A DNA stretch of 64,000 bases from DATMNI01 sp963817515 (GTDB lineage: Bacteria; Acidobacteriota; Terriglobia; Bryobacterales; Bryobacteraceae): assembly GCA_963817515.1 (NCBI GenBank), contig CAWFPJ010000014.1, positions 124,001-188,000 on the forward strand, written 5' to 3'. The position numbers and the translations under genes were made by a program. Below are positions 9,015 through 18,318 of the stretch, piece by piece. The first letter of the stretch is position 1. Each line of letters begins with the position of its first letter. The notes under the pieces were generated by a model, which worked only from the letters and a program-made list of their open reading frames with translations, searched no databases and was not told the origin of the DNA.

Positions 9015-9840
9015 ACTGCGTCTTCGGATGCGGAGCGATGCGCGCGAAAGCCAACTCCGCGTCGTGCGCAAAAGCGCACAGCCAGTTGTTCTTTGCGGCA
9101 TCGGTCAGCCATCTTTTCTTGGATTCGATGGATTCCAGCGGATAGAGATCGAAGGCCGCTACCCAGGACGGCTGAATGTGGGCGGCGGTCGGAACCAGAT
9201 CTGCCAGGAAGCAGAAAGTCTGGCCGCGGCTTTCGGCGGTGATCACCATCATGCTGTGGTTGTGGCCGGGCGCGATGTGCATGCGCACGCCGGGAACTAC
9301 CTCATGACCATCTTCCACCAACGTCATCCGGCCGGATTCCACCAGTGGATCGTAGTTGGCGCTGATGTAACTGACGGCGTCGCGCTGGCCTTCATGCGCA
9401 TGCTCCCACTCCATGCGCCCGGCGTAATACTGCGCGCGCGGAAACGTAGGGGCGGCGCGGCCGTCACCGTCCAGAATGGTGTTGCCGCTGCAATGGTCCC
9501 AGTGGAGATGGCTGTTGATTACGATGTCGATGGATTCAGGGTCCACGCCATGCCGGGCAATTACGCTGGGCAGCAGTTCCGGCTCCGGCGAAAGTTTCAT
9601 TCGTTCGCGGGCGCGGGCGTCCATCTTGTCCCCGCCGGCGGTTTCGATCAGGATGGTTCGATCGCCGGTACGAATGACGTAGCAGTTGAAGGCCATGGGA
9701 ATGCGGTTGAGTTCATCGGCCGGGATTTTGCGCGACCAGAGAGTTTTGGGCACCACGCCGAACATGGCCCCGCCGTCCCACCAGTAAGGTGTGTCGCGGA
9801 TCAGAGTGATTTCGAAATCGCCCAGTACGGCGCTGGCCAT
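9001..9840 (-). CDS. MBL-fold metallo-hydrolase
   Basis: A 279-residue metallo-beta-lactamase-fold hydrolase. The zinc motif is HLHWDH (His111, His113, Asp115, His116), with further ligands in PGHNHSMMV and the aspartate of FCFLADLVPTA. The long N-terminal segment and overall layout resemble lactonase/quinoprotein-type MBL proteins, but the substrate is not evident. There is no signal peptide, so it is probably cytoplasmic. The neighbouring YtxH-like gene ends just upstream at 9852, on the same strand. Confidence 0.85.
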   Translation of the reverse strand: MASAVLGDFEITLIRDTPYWWDGGAMFGVVPKTLWSRKIPADELNRIPMAFNCYVIRTGDRTILIETAGGDKMDARARERMKLSPEPELLPSVIARHGVDPESIDIVINSHLHWDHCSGNTILDGDGRAAPTFPRAQYYAGRMEWEHAHEGQRDAVSYISANYDPLVESGRMTLVEDGHEVVPGVRMHIAPGHNHSMMVITAESRGQTFCFLADLVPTAAHIQPSWVAAFDLYPLESIESKKRWLTDAAKNNWLCAFAHDAELAFARIAPHPKTQFTVL

Positions 9841-9851
9841 TTCGGGCAGCG

Positions 9852-10145
9852 TCAGCCTTTGACCAGTTTGCGGCCGCGGTCGAAGAGATCGGCAGCATCG
9901 TCCACCAGTTTGCGCCCGCGTTCAAACATGTCGCGGCTGGCTCCCACAATGTCCTGGCTGGTTTCGGTCACGGCTTCCTTGCCTTGCTGAGTCTTGTCGG
10001 AAATGAGCTGGCGCGTGTCTTTGCCGCTCTTGGGGGCATAGAGAACGGCGACCGTGGCGCCGATGATTGCGCCGGTCAAGAACCAGGCCAGCGGGTGGCT
10101 GCCCTCCTGTGGAGTTTCGTCCATTTCGTCTTGCGGTTGGGACAT
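9852..10145 (-). CDS. YtxH-like small membrane-anchored protein
   Basis: A 97-residue protein with one glycine-rich membrane helix (WFLTGAIIGATVAVLYAPKSG), followed by a charged helical tail with two similar units (MFERGRKLVDDAADLF and DRGRKLVKG). This is the YtxH layout, a family linked to stress in other bacteria, function unclear. The ATG at 10145 was chosen because upstream in-frame sequence has no such features. It is divergent from the DUF2007-like gene at 10209, so the 63 bases between them hold both promoters. Confidence 0.75.
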   Translation of the reverse strand: MSQPQDEMDETPQEGSHPLAWFLTGAIIGATVAVLYAPKSGKDTRQLISDKTQQGKEAVTETSQDIVGASRDMFERGRKLVDDAADLFDRGRKLVKG

Positions 10146-10208
10146 CGATTGGCCTCCTGGGTCGGCGTTTTGCGCCGCCTCATCAACATTCTGCGATATC
10201 CTGGAGTC

Positions 10209-10526
10209 ATGGCGCAAGATCCCGACCGTGAAGATGAGAACCAGAACCAGGATGACAGTATCCTGACATCCCACGCCCTCGACATGGTCACACTGTTCCG
10301 GTCTTCGAGCGTTGACGGAGAGATGGAAGCCGACATGATTCGCGGCATTCTGGATTCGAACGGGATACCTGCGATCCTGAGCGACACGCCATACGCGGGC
10401 GTCCTGGGCGCGGAAATCAAGGTGCCGCGCGGCAGATTGACGGAAGCGCAGAGGCTGATCGCAGAGGCGCAGGCCGCGGGTCCGGAAGCCGCCGCCGAGG
10501 CAGAGGCCGCCTCCGAAGAGAAGTAG
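10209..10526 (+). CDS. DUF2007-like putative signal-transducing protein
   Basis: A 105-residue cytoplasmic protein. The core (MVTLFRSSSVDGEMEADMIRG, then LDSNGIPAILSDTPY and IKVPRGRLTEAQRLIAEA) matches the small DUF2007 ferredoxin-like fold, which reads like a PII-like domain. The C-terminus is an Ala/Glu-rich tail (AAAEAEAASEEK). The ATG at 10209 is chosen; longer in-frame extensions upstream overlap the divergent YtxH gene and look non-coding. Function unknown. Confidence 0.7.
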   Translation: MAQDPDREDENQNQDDSILTSHALDMVTLFRSSSVDGEMEADMIRGILDSNGIPAILSDTPYAGVLGAEIKVPRGRLTEAQRLIAEAQAAGPEAAAEAEAASEEK

Positions 10527-10622
10527 GCTCATCGCAGGCGAAACCGCCCTGCGCCACCAAAGCAAGCCGCGGCGTTTCTTTTACAACTTCCCATCTGGTA
10601 TTCTTCGAAGCAAGGCGGCTGC

Positions 10623-11469
10623 GTGATTTCTGGACGAACGCTCGGGCTGTTGGCAGGCGGGCTGGCATTGATCGGCGCGTTGTATCGCCTTCCAAAAGCC
10701 TTTCCGTGTCTACCCCAGCATGGAAGCGTACGACAACATTCCCCTCCCGCCCGACTACCGCGAGCAGACCGAATGGGTGCAGGCCCGCTTGATGTATCCG
10801 CAGCATCCGGATGCGCGCTTCTCCCGCTATCGTTATGGCCGGCTGGACTGGCGCGAAGGCGGCACCAGCTGGACGCAGGATTACCCTCGCGCCGACCGGC
10901 ACTTCGCGGCCGCCGTGCGGCGCCTGTCGCGGGTTCACGCGCGGTCGGTGGAGCAACCCGTGAACCCGGACGATACCGACGACATTTACAACTGGCCGTG
11001 GATGGTTGCGGGCGAGATGGGCGATTGGCTGTTGACCGACGCACAAGCCAAAACGGTGCGCGAGTATTTGTTGCGCGGCGGCTTCCTCTACATGGATGAC
11101 TTCTGGGGGCCGGAAGAATACGCGCGCTTCGACCAGAGCATGAAGCGCGTGTTTCCGGACCGGCCCGTGGTGGAAATTGAAGACGCCGACGCCATCTTCC
11201 ACGCGGTGTACGATCTGGACGACCGCTACCAGGTGCTGGGCCAATGGGCCCTGAACCGCCGCGGGTACATGTCGCAGCGGGCCGAAGGCACCAAGGCGCA
11301 CTGGCTGGGCATTTACGATGACCATAAGCGGTTGATGGTGGCGATGTCCTTCAACTCCGACATCGGCGATTCCTGGGAGTGGGCCGACGACCCGCGGTAT
11401 CCCGAAAAATTCTCGGCCCTCGGCATTCGCGTGGGCATCAATTACGTCGTCTATTCGATGACGCACTGA
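10623..11469 (+). pseudogene. Exported DUF4159 protein, split near its N-terminus by a frameshift
   Basis: The N-terminal part, from GTG at 10623, encodes a membrane or signal segment (TLGLLAGGLALIGALYRLP) and leaves frame near 10700. The body (10720-11469 frame, 249 residues) is a DUF4159 protein, with YPRADRHFAAAVRRLSR, LLRGGFLYMDDFWGP and GINYVVYSMTH. The frame immediately before the ATG at 10720 reads AFRVYPS, which joins smoothly to the N-terminal part if one T of the run at 10699-10701 is removed. DUF4159 proteins are exported proteins of unknown function often found near MoxR-type operons; no such neighbour is seen. A sequence error is the simplest explanation. Confidence 0.7.
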
Positions 11470-11516
11470 GCAGCACTGACCTGGGCCGTAGGCCAGCCTC
11501 CCGGCCTGCCTTCTTC

Positions 11517-12752
11517 TTAGTCGCCTGCCGGCACCATGGACGCGATCTCCGCTCCAATCGCCAGCGATGCGGTGGCCGCGGGGCTGGGGGCGTTGAGAAC
11601 GTGCAGGGCATTGGGGTGGGCGATGATTCGGAAATCCTGCACCAGTTCGCCTTCGGGGGAAATGGCTTGGGCGCGGACCCCGGAGCCTCCGGTTTCGAGG
11701 TCATCGGGCTGGATTTCGGGAACCAGGCGCTGCAGCGACTCGCAGAACAATTCACGGCTGAAAGATCGCCGCAATTCGTACCAGCACATGGAAGGATAAC
11801 GCCGCAGGAAACGCCACAAGCCGCCGTAGGTGAGGGCGTCGTACAGGTCTGCCGGGTTGAAATCGGTTTTGCGGTAGCCCTCGCGGGCGAAGGCCAGCAC
11901 GGCGTTCGGACCAGCTTCGATGCCGCCGTGAATCAATCGCGTGAAGTGCACGCCCAGAAACGGGAATTGCGGATCGGGCACCGGATAGATAAGATGGCGC
12001 ACCAGGCTTTGGCGCTCCGGGCGGATTTTGTAATACTCGCCGCGGAAGGGCACAATCCGCATGTCGCGGCGCTCGCCGGCGAGTTCGGCCACGCGGTCGG
12101 AATACAGGCCGGCGCAGGTGATGAGGAAGTCGGCTTCGAATTCACCGACGGCGGTTTCGGCGACCCATTGGCCACCCTGGTGGTCTCCCTGGTGGGCGCC
12201 CTGGTTCCGGATGCGATCCACGCGCGCCCCGGTGATGATTTCCACCCCGCGCGCGGTCAGTTTTTCGACCAGGGTGGCGCAGACCTGCGGATAATCCACG
12301 ATGCCCTCTTGCGGCACGCGCAGAGCAGCCACGCCGCCCACGTGCGGTTCGATCTCGCGCATTTCAGCGGTGTCGAGCCAGCGCAGCCCTTCCAGTCCGT
12401 TGGCGGCGCCACGCTCCTGCAAGGCATGCAAGCGCTCCACTTCGGTTTCGTCGGCCGCCACCACCAGCTTTCCGCAGATCTCGTGAGAGATGCCGTTTTC
12501 CTGGCAGAAGGCCACCATCTGGCGGATGCCGGCAACTGCCAGCCGGGCTTTGACGGTGCCGGGTTTGTAGTAAAGCCCGCAATGCAGCACGCCGCTGTTG
12601 TGGCCGGTCTGGTGCCGGCCCACGCCTTCCTCTTTTTCGAGCAGCGTAATTTTCGCGCCGGGAAAGCGCTCGCCCAGGCGGTATGCGGTGGCCAACCCAA
12701 CGATGCCGCCGCCGATGATGATGACCTTTTTGGAATTCACAGAGTACTTCAA
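11517..12752 (-). CDS. lhgO: L-2-hydroxyglutarate oxidase
   Basis: A 411-residue FAD-dependent oxidase that oxidises L-2-hydroxyglutarate to 2-oxoglutarate, passing electrons to oxygen or the membrane quinone pool. The N-terminal FAD-binding motif is VIIIGGGIVGLATAYRL. RHQTGHNSGVLHCGLYYKPG and RLHALQERGAANGLEGLRWLD are characteristic of LhgO (YgaF). It is full-length, with its C-terminus at SIGAEIASMVPAGD. It converges on the DUF4159 gene (48-base gap), and its start lies about 50 bases upstream of the next gene on the same strand, which ends at 12804. Confidence 0.93.
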   Translation of the reverse strand: MKYSVNSKKVIIIGGGIVGLATAYRLGERFPGAKITLLEKEEGVGRHQTGHNSGVLHCGLYYKPGTVKARLAVAGIRQMVAFCQENGISHEICGKLVVAADETEVERLHALQERGAANGLEGLRWLDTAEMREIEPHVGGVAALRVPQEGIVDYPQVCATLVEKLTARGVEIITGARVDRIRNQGAHQGDHQGGQWVAETAVGEFEADFLITCAGLYSDRVAELAGERRDMRIVPFRGEYYKIRPERQSLVRHLIYPVPDPQFPFLGVHFTRLIHGGIEAGPNAVLAFAREGYRKTDFNPADLYDALTYGGLWRFLRRYPSMCWYELRRSFSRELFCESLQRLVPEIQPDDLETGGSGVRAQAISPEGELVQDFRIIAHPNALHVLNAPSPAATASLAIGAEIASMVPAGD

Positions 12753-12803
12753 GTGTAACCGTGATGTGTGAACGTGGTGCAGTAATCCGGGGTTGGCACC
12801 CCG

Positions 12804-13796
12804 TCAGGCGCGAGCGCCGGTAGCCCGGTTGTTAGGCATCTCGATGCCGAGCTTACGCATGCGCGACCACAAGGTGGAACGATTGATTCCCAGGAGTTCC
12901 GCGGCTCCGTTCGGTCCGGCCAGGACGCCTCCGGTTTGCTCCAACGCGCGCTGAATCAAACGGCGCTCGCCTTCGTCCAGGGTCGGCAAGGGCTCCGGAG
13001 CCGCCGAGGCCGGGCGAGCGCGGCTGACGGCAAGGTGTTGCGGCTGAAGCGCGTCGCCCTGGCAGAGAATCACCGCCCGTTCCAACAGATTTGCCAGTTC
13101 GCGCACGTTGCCGGGCCAGTCATATTGATTGAGCTGCTCATGGACCGAGCGATGCATGCCATGGACATGCTTGCCCATGCGCTGCGAAAACTTGCGCAGA
13201 AAGTAGGCGGCCAGGAGCGGGATGTCCTCTTTGCGGTCGCGCAAGGGCGGAACCTCGATGGGGAAGACGTTCAGGCGATAGAACAGGTCCGCACGGAAGG
13301 CGCCGCGGCGGACTTCCTGCTCGAGGTCGCGATTGGTAGCGGCGATGACGCGGACATCCACTTTCTGGGTTTGAGATCCGCCCACCCTTTCGAATTCCTG
13401 CTCCTGCAAAACGCGCAACAGCTTGGTTTGCGTTTCGAGAGGCAACTCCCCGGCTTCGTCGAGAAAGATGGTGCCGCGATGGGCCAGCTCAAAGCGGCCC
13501 TTCTTCTGCGTCATCGCGCCTGTGAAAGCGCCTCTTTCGTGCCCGAAGAGTTCGCTTTCGACCAGGCTGGCGGGCAGCGCGGCGCAGTTCACCTTCACCA
13601 TCACGCTTTGCTTGCGGCGGCTGCGGTTGTGCAAAGCGCGGGCGATCAGTTCCTTGCCGGTGCCGGTTTCGCCAAGCAGCAGAACCGTGGAATCGGTGGG
13701 AGCCACCATCTCGATACTGTTGAAGACCTTCTGGATGGCCCGGGAAGCGCCGACGATTTCCTCAAAGTTCAGCTCGGTTTCCAGCGCTTCTTGCAA
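12804..13796 (-). CDS. Sigma-54-dependent transcriptional activator lacking a sensor domain
   Basis: A 330-residue bacterial enhancer-binding protein. It has Walker A GETGTGKE (residues 42-49), the sigma-54 contact loop GAFTGA (89-94), Walker B IFLDEAGEL and the RDRKEDIPLL region. A C-terminal Fis-type helix-turn-helix follows (GAAELLGINRSTLWSRMRKLGIE). The usual N-terminal sensor domain is absent. The frame just upstream reads RENIYLQEALE after an in-frame stop, and another frame (13808-13957) supplies a possible lead-in (PRLERLISA). A missing base near 13807 may therefore hide a longer N-terminus. The domain order matches FhlA/NorR-type regulators. Target genes are unknown. Confidence 0.85.
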   Translation of the reverse strand: MQEALETELNFEEIVGASRAIQKVFNSIEMVAPTDSTVLLLGETGTGKELIARALHNRSRRKQSVMVKVNCAALPASLVESELFGHERGAFTGAMTQKKGRFELAHRGTIFLDEAGELPLETQTKLLRVLQEQEFERVGGSQTQKVDVRVIAATNRDLEQEVRRGAFRADLFYRLNVFPIEVPPLRDRKEDIPLLAAYFLRKFSQRMGKHVHGMHRSVHEQLNQYDWPGNVRELANLLERAVILCQGDALQPQHLAVSRARPASAAPEPLPTLDEGERRLIQRALEQTGGVLAGPNGAAELLGINRSTLWSRMRKLGIEMPNNRATGARA

Positions 13797-13980
13797 GTAG
13801 ATATTCTCGCGCTAATCAATCGTTCCAGGCGGGGCATGACAACGTTTTTGACGGTATCGCGGAATTCGGGAGCGGCGAAATTCACAACCGGTTTGCCGAG
13901 GAACTTCGGGCAGCGGCGCGCGGTCTTCTGGAAGGACAGTGGATTCCCGTTCGGCAAGGATCAGTGGATCTCGGCCACGG

Positions 13981-14290
13981 GGACCAGCTGGGCCGGCATG
14001 GCGCTAACGCAGGCGCGCCGGAGCAGCCGACTGCAAGCTGTCGGGCGTCGAGTGATTAGGCCGAAATTCACCGAAATATTCACCGCGAGAGCAGAGCCGC
14101 CGAGACAAACGCAGAGAACACCGTCGGATGGCTAGGGCCGGACCAGCTGGGCCGCCATGGCGCTAACGCTGGCGCTGCCGGAGCAGCCGACTGCGGAAGG
14201 TGCGGCCGTCGAGTGATTAGACCGAAATAATTTCACCGAAATAATTTCACCGCAGAGACGCAGAGCCGCGGAGACAAACGCAGAGAGAAC
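13981..14290. repeat. Two tandem copies of a ~140-150 base repeat
   Basis: Copy 1 spans about 13981-14118 and copy 2 about 14140-14290. Both begin GGACCAGCTGGGCC and pass through GCGCTAACGC, GGAGCAGCCGACTGC and GTCGAGTGATTAG. Both then have CCGAAAT..TTCACCG and end with a GCGGAGACAAACGCAGAG-like segment. They differ by small indels, so this is a diverged tandem duplication. Neither copy encodes a recognisable protein. Confidence 0.8.
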
Positions 14291-14337
14291 AACCCAGGTC
14301 GGGATGGGCTCTGCGTTTGTCTCCGCGCCTCAGCGGG
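14250..14337. repeat. Inverted repeat of the CCGCAGAGACGCAGAG family
   Basis: The left arm (14250-14287) contains GCGGAGACAAACGCAGAG. The right arm (14308-14337) contains its exact reverse complement, CTCTGCGTTTGTCTCCGC, with flanking imperfect pairing. A related, larger palindrome lies at 47015-47143, so the element is dispersed. Confidence 0.8.
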
Positions 14338-14457
14338 CATGCGCGAGGAAGGCATGCCCATTCCCCTCCCGTCGAGTTCTCTCCGGTGAATCGAAATCGA
14401 CTCCGCCGCCTGACGGCCCGATAGCACTCTCTATCACACGATATAATCGTCAACGGG

Positions 14458-15297
14458 ATGGACGTTTACGAGGAACTGGTGCGGCTGCGCAATCTGGGGC
14501 AGAAATGCGCTCTGGCTACCATTGTGGAAGTGCGCGGTTCGATCCCCAGCTATGAGAGCGCCAAGCTTCTGGTGCGCGAGGACGGCTCCATGGCGGGCAC
14601 CATCGGCGGCGGCTGCGTGGAGGCCGAAGTATGGAATGCCGCGCGAGAGGTGATTGAAACGGAAAAGCCCAGGCACCTGACTTTCAACCTGGGGCAGGAT
14701 GCGGCTTACGACAACGGGCTGATCTGCGGCGGCCAGCTGGATGTATTCGTGGAACCGGTGCTGCCGGTGCCGCACGCGTATATTTTCGGAGCCGGCCATA
14801 TATCGAAGAGCCTTTCCAAAGTGGCCACGCTGGCTGGTTTCGCCACCGTAGTGGTGGATAACCGCGAGACCTTCGCCAACCGCGAACGCTTTCCGGAGGC
14901 GGCGTCCGTGCACGCGGTGGAGTATGAGGAAGTCTTCCCGAATTTGCCGATCAACGAAACCAGCTACGTGATCATTGTGACGCGCGGCCATCGCGACGAT
15001 ATGCGCGTGCTGCAGCTTGCGATCGCGACTCCGGCGCGCTATATCGCCATGATCGGCAGCAAGCGCAAGGTGCTGAACGTCATTCGCGAACTGGAGAAAG
15101 AGGGGATTCCGCGGGCCGAATTCGAGCGCATCCATGCACCCATGGGCCTGGATATCGGGGCCATTTCTCCAGAGGAAATCGCCATTTCGGTGACGGCGGA
15201 AATGATCGCCGTGCGCCGCAACGCCGCGTCCAACTGGCGTTCGCTTTCCCTGTCGGTATTCGCGGGCGATGAACTGCCGGCCGCGCTGCGAAAGTGA
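14458..15297 (+). CDS. XdhC/CoxI-family molybdenum hydroxylase maturation protein
   Basis: A 279-residue protein of the XdhC family, which binds molybdenum cofactor and helps insert the sulfurated cofactor into xanthine-dehydrogenase or CO-dehydrogenase-type enzymes. The N-terminal domain has VEVRGSIPSYESAKLLV and GTIGGGCVEAEV, with the conserved cysteine. The C-terminal Rossmann domain has YIFGAGHISKSL and YIAMIGSKRKV. The start is ATG at 14458. A MocA-like gene follows 7 bases after the stop and an AsmA-like gene after that, all on the plus strand. The target hydroxylase is not in this window. Confidence 0.9.
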   Translation: MDVYEELVRLRNLGQKCALATIVEVRGSIPSYESAKLLVREDGSMAGTIGGGCVEAEVWNAAREVIETEKPRHLTFNLGQDAAYDNGLICGGQLDVFVEPVLPVPHAYIFGAGHISKSLSKVATLAGFATVVVDNRETFANRERFPEAASVHAVEYEEVFPNLPINETSYVIIVTRGHRDDMRVLQLAIATPARYIAMIGSKRKVLNVIRELEKEGIPRAEFERIHAPMGLDIGAISPEEIAISVTAEMIAVRRNAASNWRSLSLSVFAGDELPAALRK

Positions 15298-15304
15298 CGC
15301 TGAA

Positions 15305-15880
15305 GTGAACGTCGCCGGGCTCATTCTTGGTGCCGGCGAATCGCGGCGCATGGGTTCCCCCAAGGCCTTGTTACAGTACCGCGGGGAAACATTTCTGGAT
15401 ACGCTGATCGGGCTGTTCGCGGGCCCATGCCGGACGGTGACGGTGGTGTTGGGGGCCGGCGCCGGGGATATCCGCGCACGCGTGGGCCGTCCGGCTACGT
15501 TCGTTGTGAACCCGGGCTGGGCTTTAGGGCAGACCACTTCCATGCAATGCGGGCTGCGCGCCGTTCCGGCCGATGCGGAAGGCGTGTTATTCACGCTGGT
15601 GGACCATCCCGCAGTTTCGCCGGCGACCATTCACGCCCTGCTGGACGGCAAGCGCCCATTGATTCGCGTGCCGCGCTTCGATAATCGCCGCGGCCACCCC
15701 ATCTGGTTTTCACGCGAGCTGATTCCGGAATTTCTGGCGCTGCCGGAAACCGGGGCCGCGCGCGATGTGGTGCGCAGCCATGCGGCGGAAACCGAATTCC
15801 TGGACGTGGACGACCCCGGCATTCTGGCGGATATCGACGACGCGGAGGCTTACCGCAGGCTCACTGGAGCCGGCCTATGA
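15305..15880 (+). CDS. mocA: MobA/MocA-like molybdenum cofactor nucleotidyltransferase
   Basis: A 191-residue nucleotidyltransferase starting with GTG at 15305. The signature VAGLILGAGESRRMGSPKALL is the MocA/MobA NTP-binding loop, and LVDHPAVSP carries the metal-binding aspartate. In this context it most likely adds CMP to molybdopterin to make the cytosine dinucleotide cofactor used by hydroxylases served by XdhC proteins. Specificity for CTP rather than GTP is inferred from the partner gene. Its stop overlaps the ATG of the next gene (ATGA at 15877-15880). Confidence 0.85.
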   Translation: MNVAGLILGAGESRRMGSPKALLQYRGETFLDTLIGLFAGPCRTVTVVLGAGAGDIRARVGRPATFVVNPGWALGQTTSMQCGLRAVPADAEGVLFTLVDHPAVSPATIHALLDGKRPLIRVPRFDNRRGHPIWFSRELIPEFLALPETGAARDVVRSHAAETEFLDVDDPGILADIDDAEAYRRLTGAGL

Positions 15881-18298
15881 AAGCCCCGTTTCGCACGGTC
15901 TTCAAACTGAGCGGCGCGGCTGTGGCGCTGCTGCTGGCCGCCGGCATCGGCGCACCCTACCTGACTGCCGATCAGTACGGCAAGCGCCTGCAGGCATCGC
16001 TCGAACGTGCGCTGGGGCGGCGTGTGGAACTCGGCAAAGTGCGCTTCAGCGTCTTCAAAGGCCCGCGTTTTTCGGTGGACACCGTGGTTATCCATGAAGA
16101 TCCGGCGATTGGGATTGAGCCGGTGGCGTATATTGAGCGCGACGGCAGCTTTGAAGTGGTGCCGGGTATCTGGTCGCTGCTGGGCGGCCGTTTCGTGATC
16201 GCTTCCATACGCATGGAGAACGCCAGCATCAACCTCACCAAGTCCGGGCCGGCATCGGAGTGGGGCCGCTGGAACTTTGCCTCTTTCGTCAGCCGGTCGA
16301 CGATCCGCATCGCGCCCGCGATCCACGTTCGCAACAGCCGTATTCACTTCAAATTCGGCGACACCAAGTCGGTCTTCTACCTGACGGAAACGGATCTGGA
16401 TATTTCGCCTACGGGTTCGGGAGGCCGCGACTGGCGCATCGTCTGTTCGGCCAAGCCCGCGCGCACGGACAGGCCGCAGCAGGGCCTCGGGTCATTCACG
16501 CTCAAGGGCCGCTGGTACGGCGCTCTTGAGAGGGCGGATCTGGACCTTCAGGTGGATCGAACCGGCCTGGGCGAAGTGACGGCTTTGCTGAGCGGCCAGG
16601 AGGGCGGAGTGCATGGCACTTTATCCTCGAGGCTTCACCTGGCGGGCCCGCTCAACAATATCGGCATCATCGGGCGGCTCAGCATCGAGGACGTGCACCG
16701 CTGGGACCTTCTGCCGACCTCCGGTTCGGGGTGGCCGCTGGATATTCGCGGGCGCCTGGACCTGATCGCGCAGCAGATCGAACTGCACTCCAGCACCCCG
16801 GGCAACACTACTCTGCCGCTGGCCGTCCACTTCCGTGCGACGGATTATCTGACGCAGCCGCACTGGGCCGTGGGCGCCAATTGGAACCGATTTCCGGTGG
16901 CCCCGATCATGGAACTGGCGCAGCATATGGGCATGCAATTTCCACCCAAGCTGCAACTCAGCGGCAGCATGGATGGCGCCATCGGATATTCCGGACAGGG
17001 CAGTTTTCAAGGCCAGTTAGCCTTTCACGATGCCGCGTTGACTATTCCCGATTCGCCGCCAGTGCGCTTTGAACAGGCCCAGTTGGTTTTCGACCACGGC
17101 CACGCGCACCTTCCTCCCACGCTGGTAAAGACGGCCGACCAGGACCAGGCCCGGATTGAAGCCGACTACGCGCTGGACGATGAAACTCTGGACCTCACGA
17201 TTTCCGCCGATGCCATGAGGGTAGCCTCGTTCCGCGCGCAGGTGGCTCTTGGCGCCGTGCCTTGGCTTGAGCAAATCAAGTCGGGCCAATGGAGCGGTGA
17301 GCTGCATTACCATCGCGACCCGGTGAAGCGCGGATGGACCGGAGGCCTGGAACTCAGCGACGCGCAAGTCCAGGTTCCCGGCCTGGCTGACCCGTTGCTG
17401 CTTTCCTCGGCCCGCGCGCAGATCGATGGCGCGCGCGTGGGCCTGGACCGCATTGACGGCTCAGGTGGGCTCGTTGGCGTTTACCGGCGAATACCGGTAT
17501 GAGCCCGGGGTTTTGCGGCCTCACAAACTGCGCCTGCGCGTACCGGAAATGGATGCGGCTGATTTGGAAGCCGAGTTGATGCCCACACTGCGGCCCGGCG
17601 GCAATCTGATTGCGCGAGCACTGGGCCGCGCGCCGCTGCCCGACTGGCTTACGGAGCGGCAAGTGGAGGGGACATTGCAGGTTGACGATCTGCGGCTGGC
17701 GGGCTGGCGCCTGGAGAACATTCGCGCCAGATTGCTGTGGGATGCGGCGCGGGTCCAACTGGAGGGCATTCAAGCCAGGTTGTATCAGGATAAGCTGGAC
17801 CAGGGTAAGTTGGACCTGGGTAAGTTGGACCTGGATAAGTTGGACCAGGATAAGTTGGACCAGGCCGCTATCACTGGCAACCTCGAGATCACGCTGCGCG
17901 GCCTGCGGCCATCCTACAAGCTCACCGCCAAGGTAAGAGGAGTTACCTGGCAATCGGGCAAGCTGGAGGCCGAAGGCACTGTCGAGACGTTCGGCACCGG
18001 CACGCAGTTGCTCACGAACCTTACCTCCGAAGGCGTCTTCATGGGCACGGCTGTGGACCTGGGTACGTTCGCGCCGCTCCGCAGCGTCTCCGGCGCCTAC
18101 AGCCTGGCATGGTGGCAAGGCGCGCCGCGCCTCCGGCTGACAAGCCTGAGCCTGCGGACCGAGGACGAAACCTATACCGGCCGGGGCGCCACCCAGCAGG
18201 ATGGGCGCCTGGTGATTCTGCTGACCAACGGCAGCAAGGAAATGCGCATGAGCGGGTCGCTGGCGAGGTTGAGAGTGGATGAGGCCGTGAAGCAGTAG
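15877..18298 (+). pseudogene. AsmA-like envelope protein, split by a frameshift
   Basis: The first part (15877-17502 frame) starts with a membrane anchor (LSGAAVALLLAAGIGAPYL) and has the AsmA N-terminal pattern: ASLERALGRRVELGKVRFSVFKGPRFSVD and IGIEPVAYIERDGSFEVVPGIWSLLGGRFVI. Near 17464 the reading frame shifts. The continuation (VGSLAFTGEYRYEPGVL onward, to 18298) carries further beta-rich repeat segments. One extra G in TCAGGTGGGC at 17461-17470 accounts for it. Restored, the protein would be about 806 residues. AsmA-like proteins span the periplasm and are linked to lipid transport. A short tandem repeat lies in the second half. Coupled to the mocA-like gene by ATGA. Confidence 0.72.
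17776..17865 (+). repeat. 15-base in-frame tandem repeat inside the AsmA-like gene
   Basis: Five 15-base units (from 17791) of the type TAAGTTGGACCAGGA, plus a degenerate sixth upstream. They encode the pentapeptide KLDQG/KLDLG/KLDLD/KLDQD/KLDQA. The units are nearly identical, which suggests recent slippage expansion in a region that should otherwise vary. This is a likely site of length variation between strains. Confidence 0.9.
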
Positions 18299-18318
18299 GC
18301 TGCGACCGTGTGAGGCGG

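Larger units (their letters stand above)
13797..14457. other. Repeat-rich intergenic block
   Basis: 660 bases without a convincing gene. It contains a pair of direct repeats and an inverted repeat (separate entries), followed by the AT-rich leader of xdhC (ATATAATCGTCAACGGG just before the ATG at 14458). The only coding trace is the possible lead-in of the sigma-54 activator at 13808-13957 on the minus strand. Confidence 0.6.

Noticed and set aside
12936..14135. 399-codon open frame antisense to the sigma-54 activator, running into the repeats
   Set aside because: No recognisable domain, and the opposite strand encodes a complete AAA+ regulator. It is a high-GC shadow frame.
17776..17865. 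Short regular repeats considered as a CRISPR array
   Set aside because: Units are 15 bases, directly contiguous and in frame with the gene; there are no spacers.
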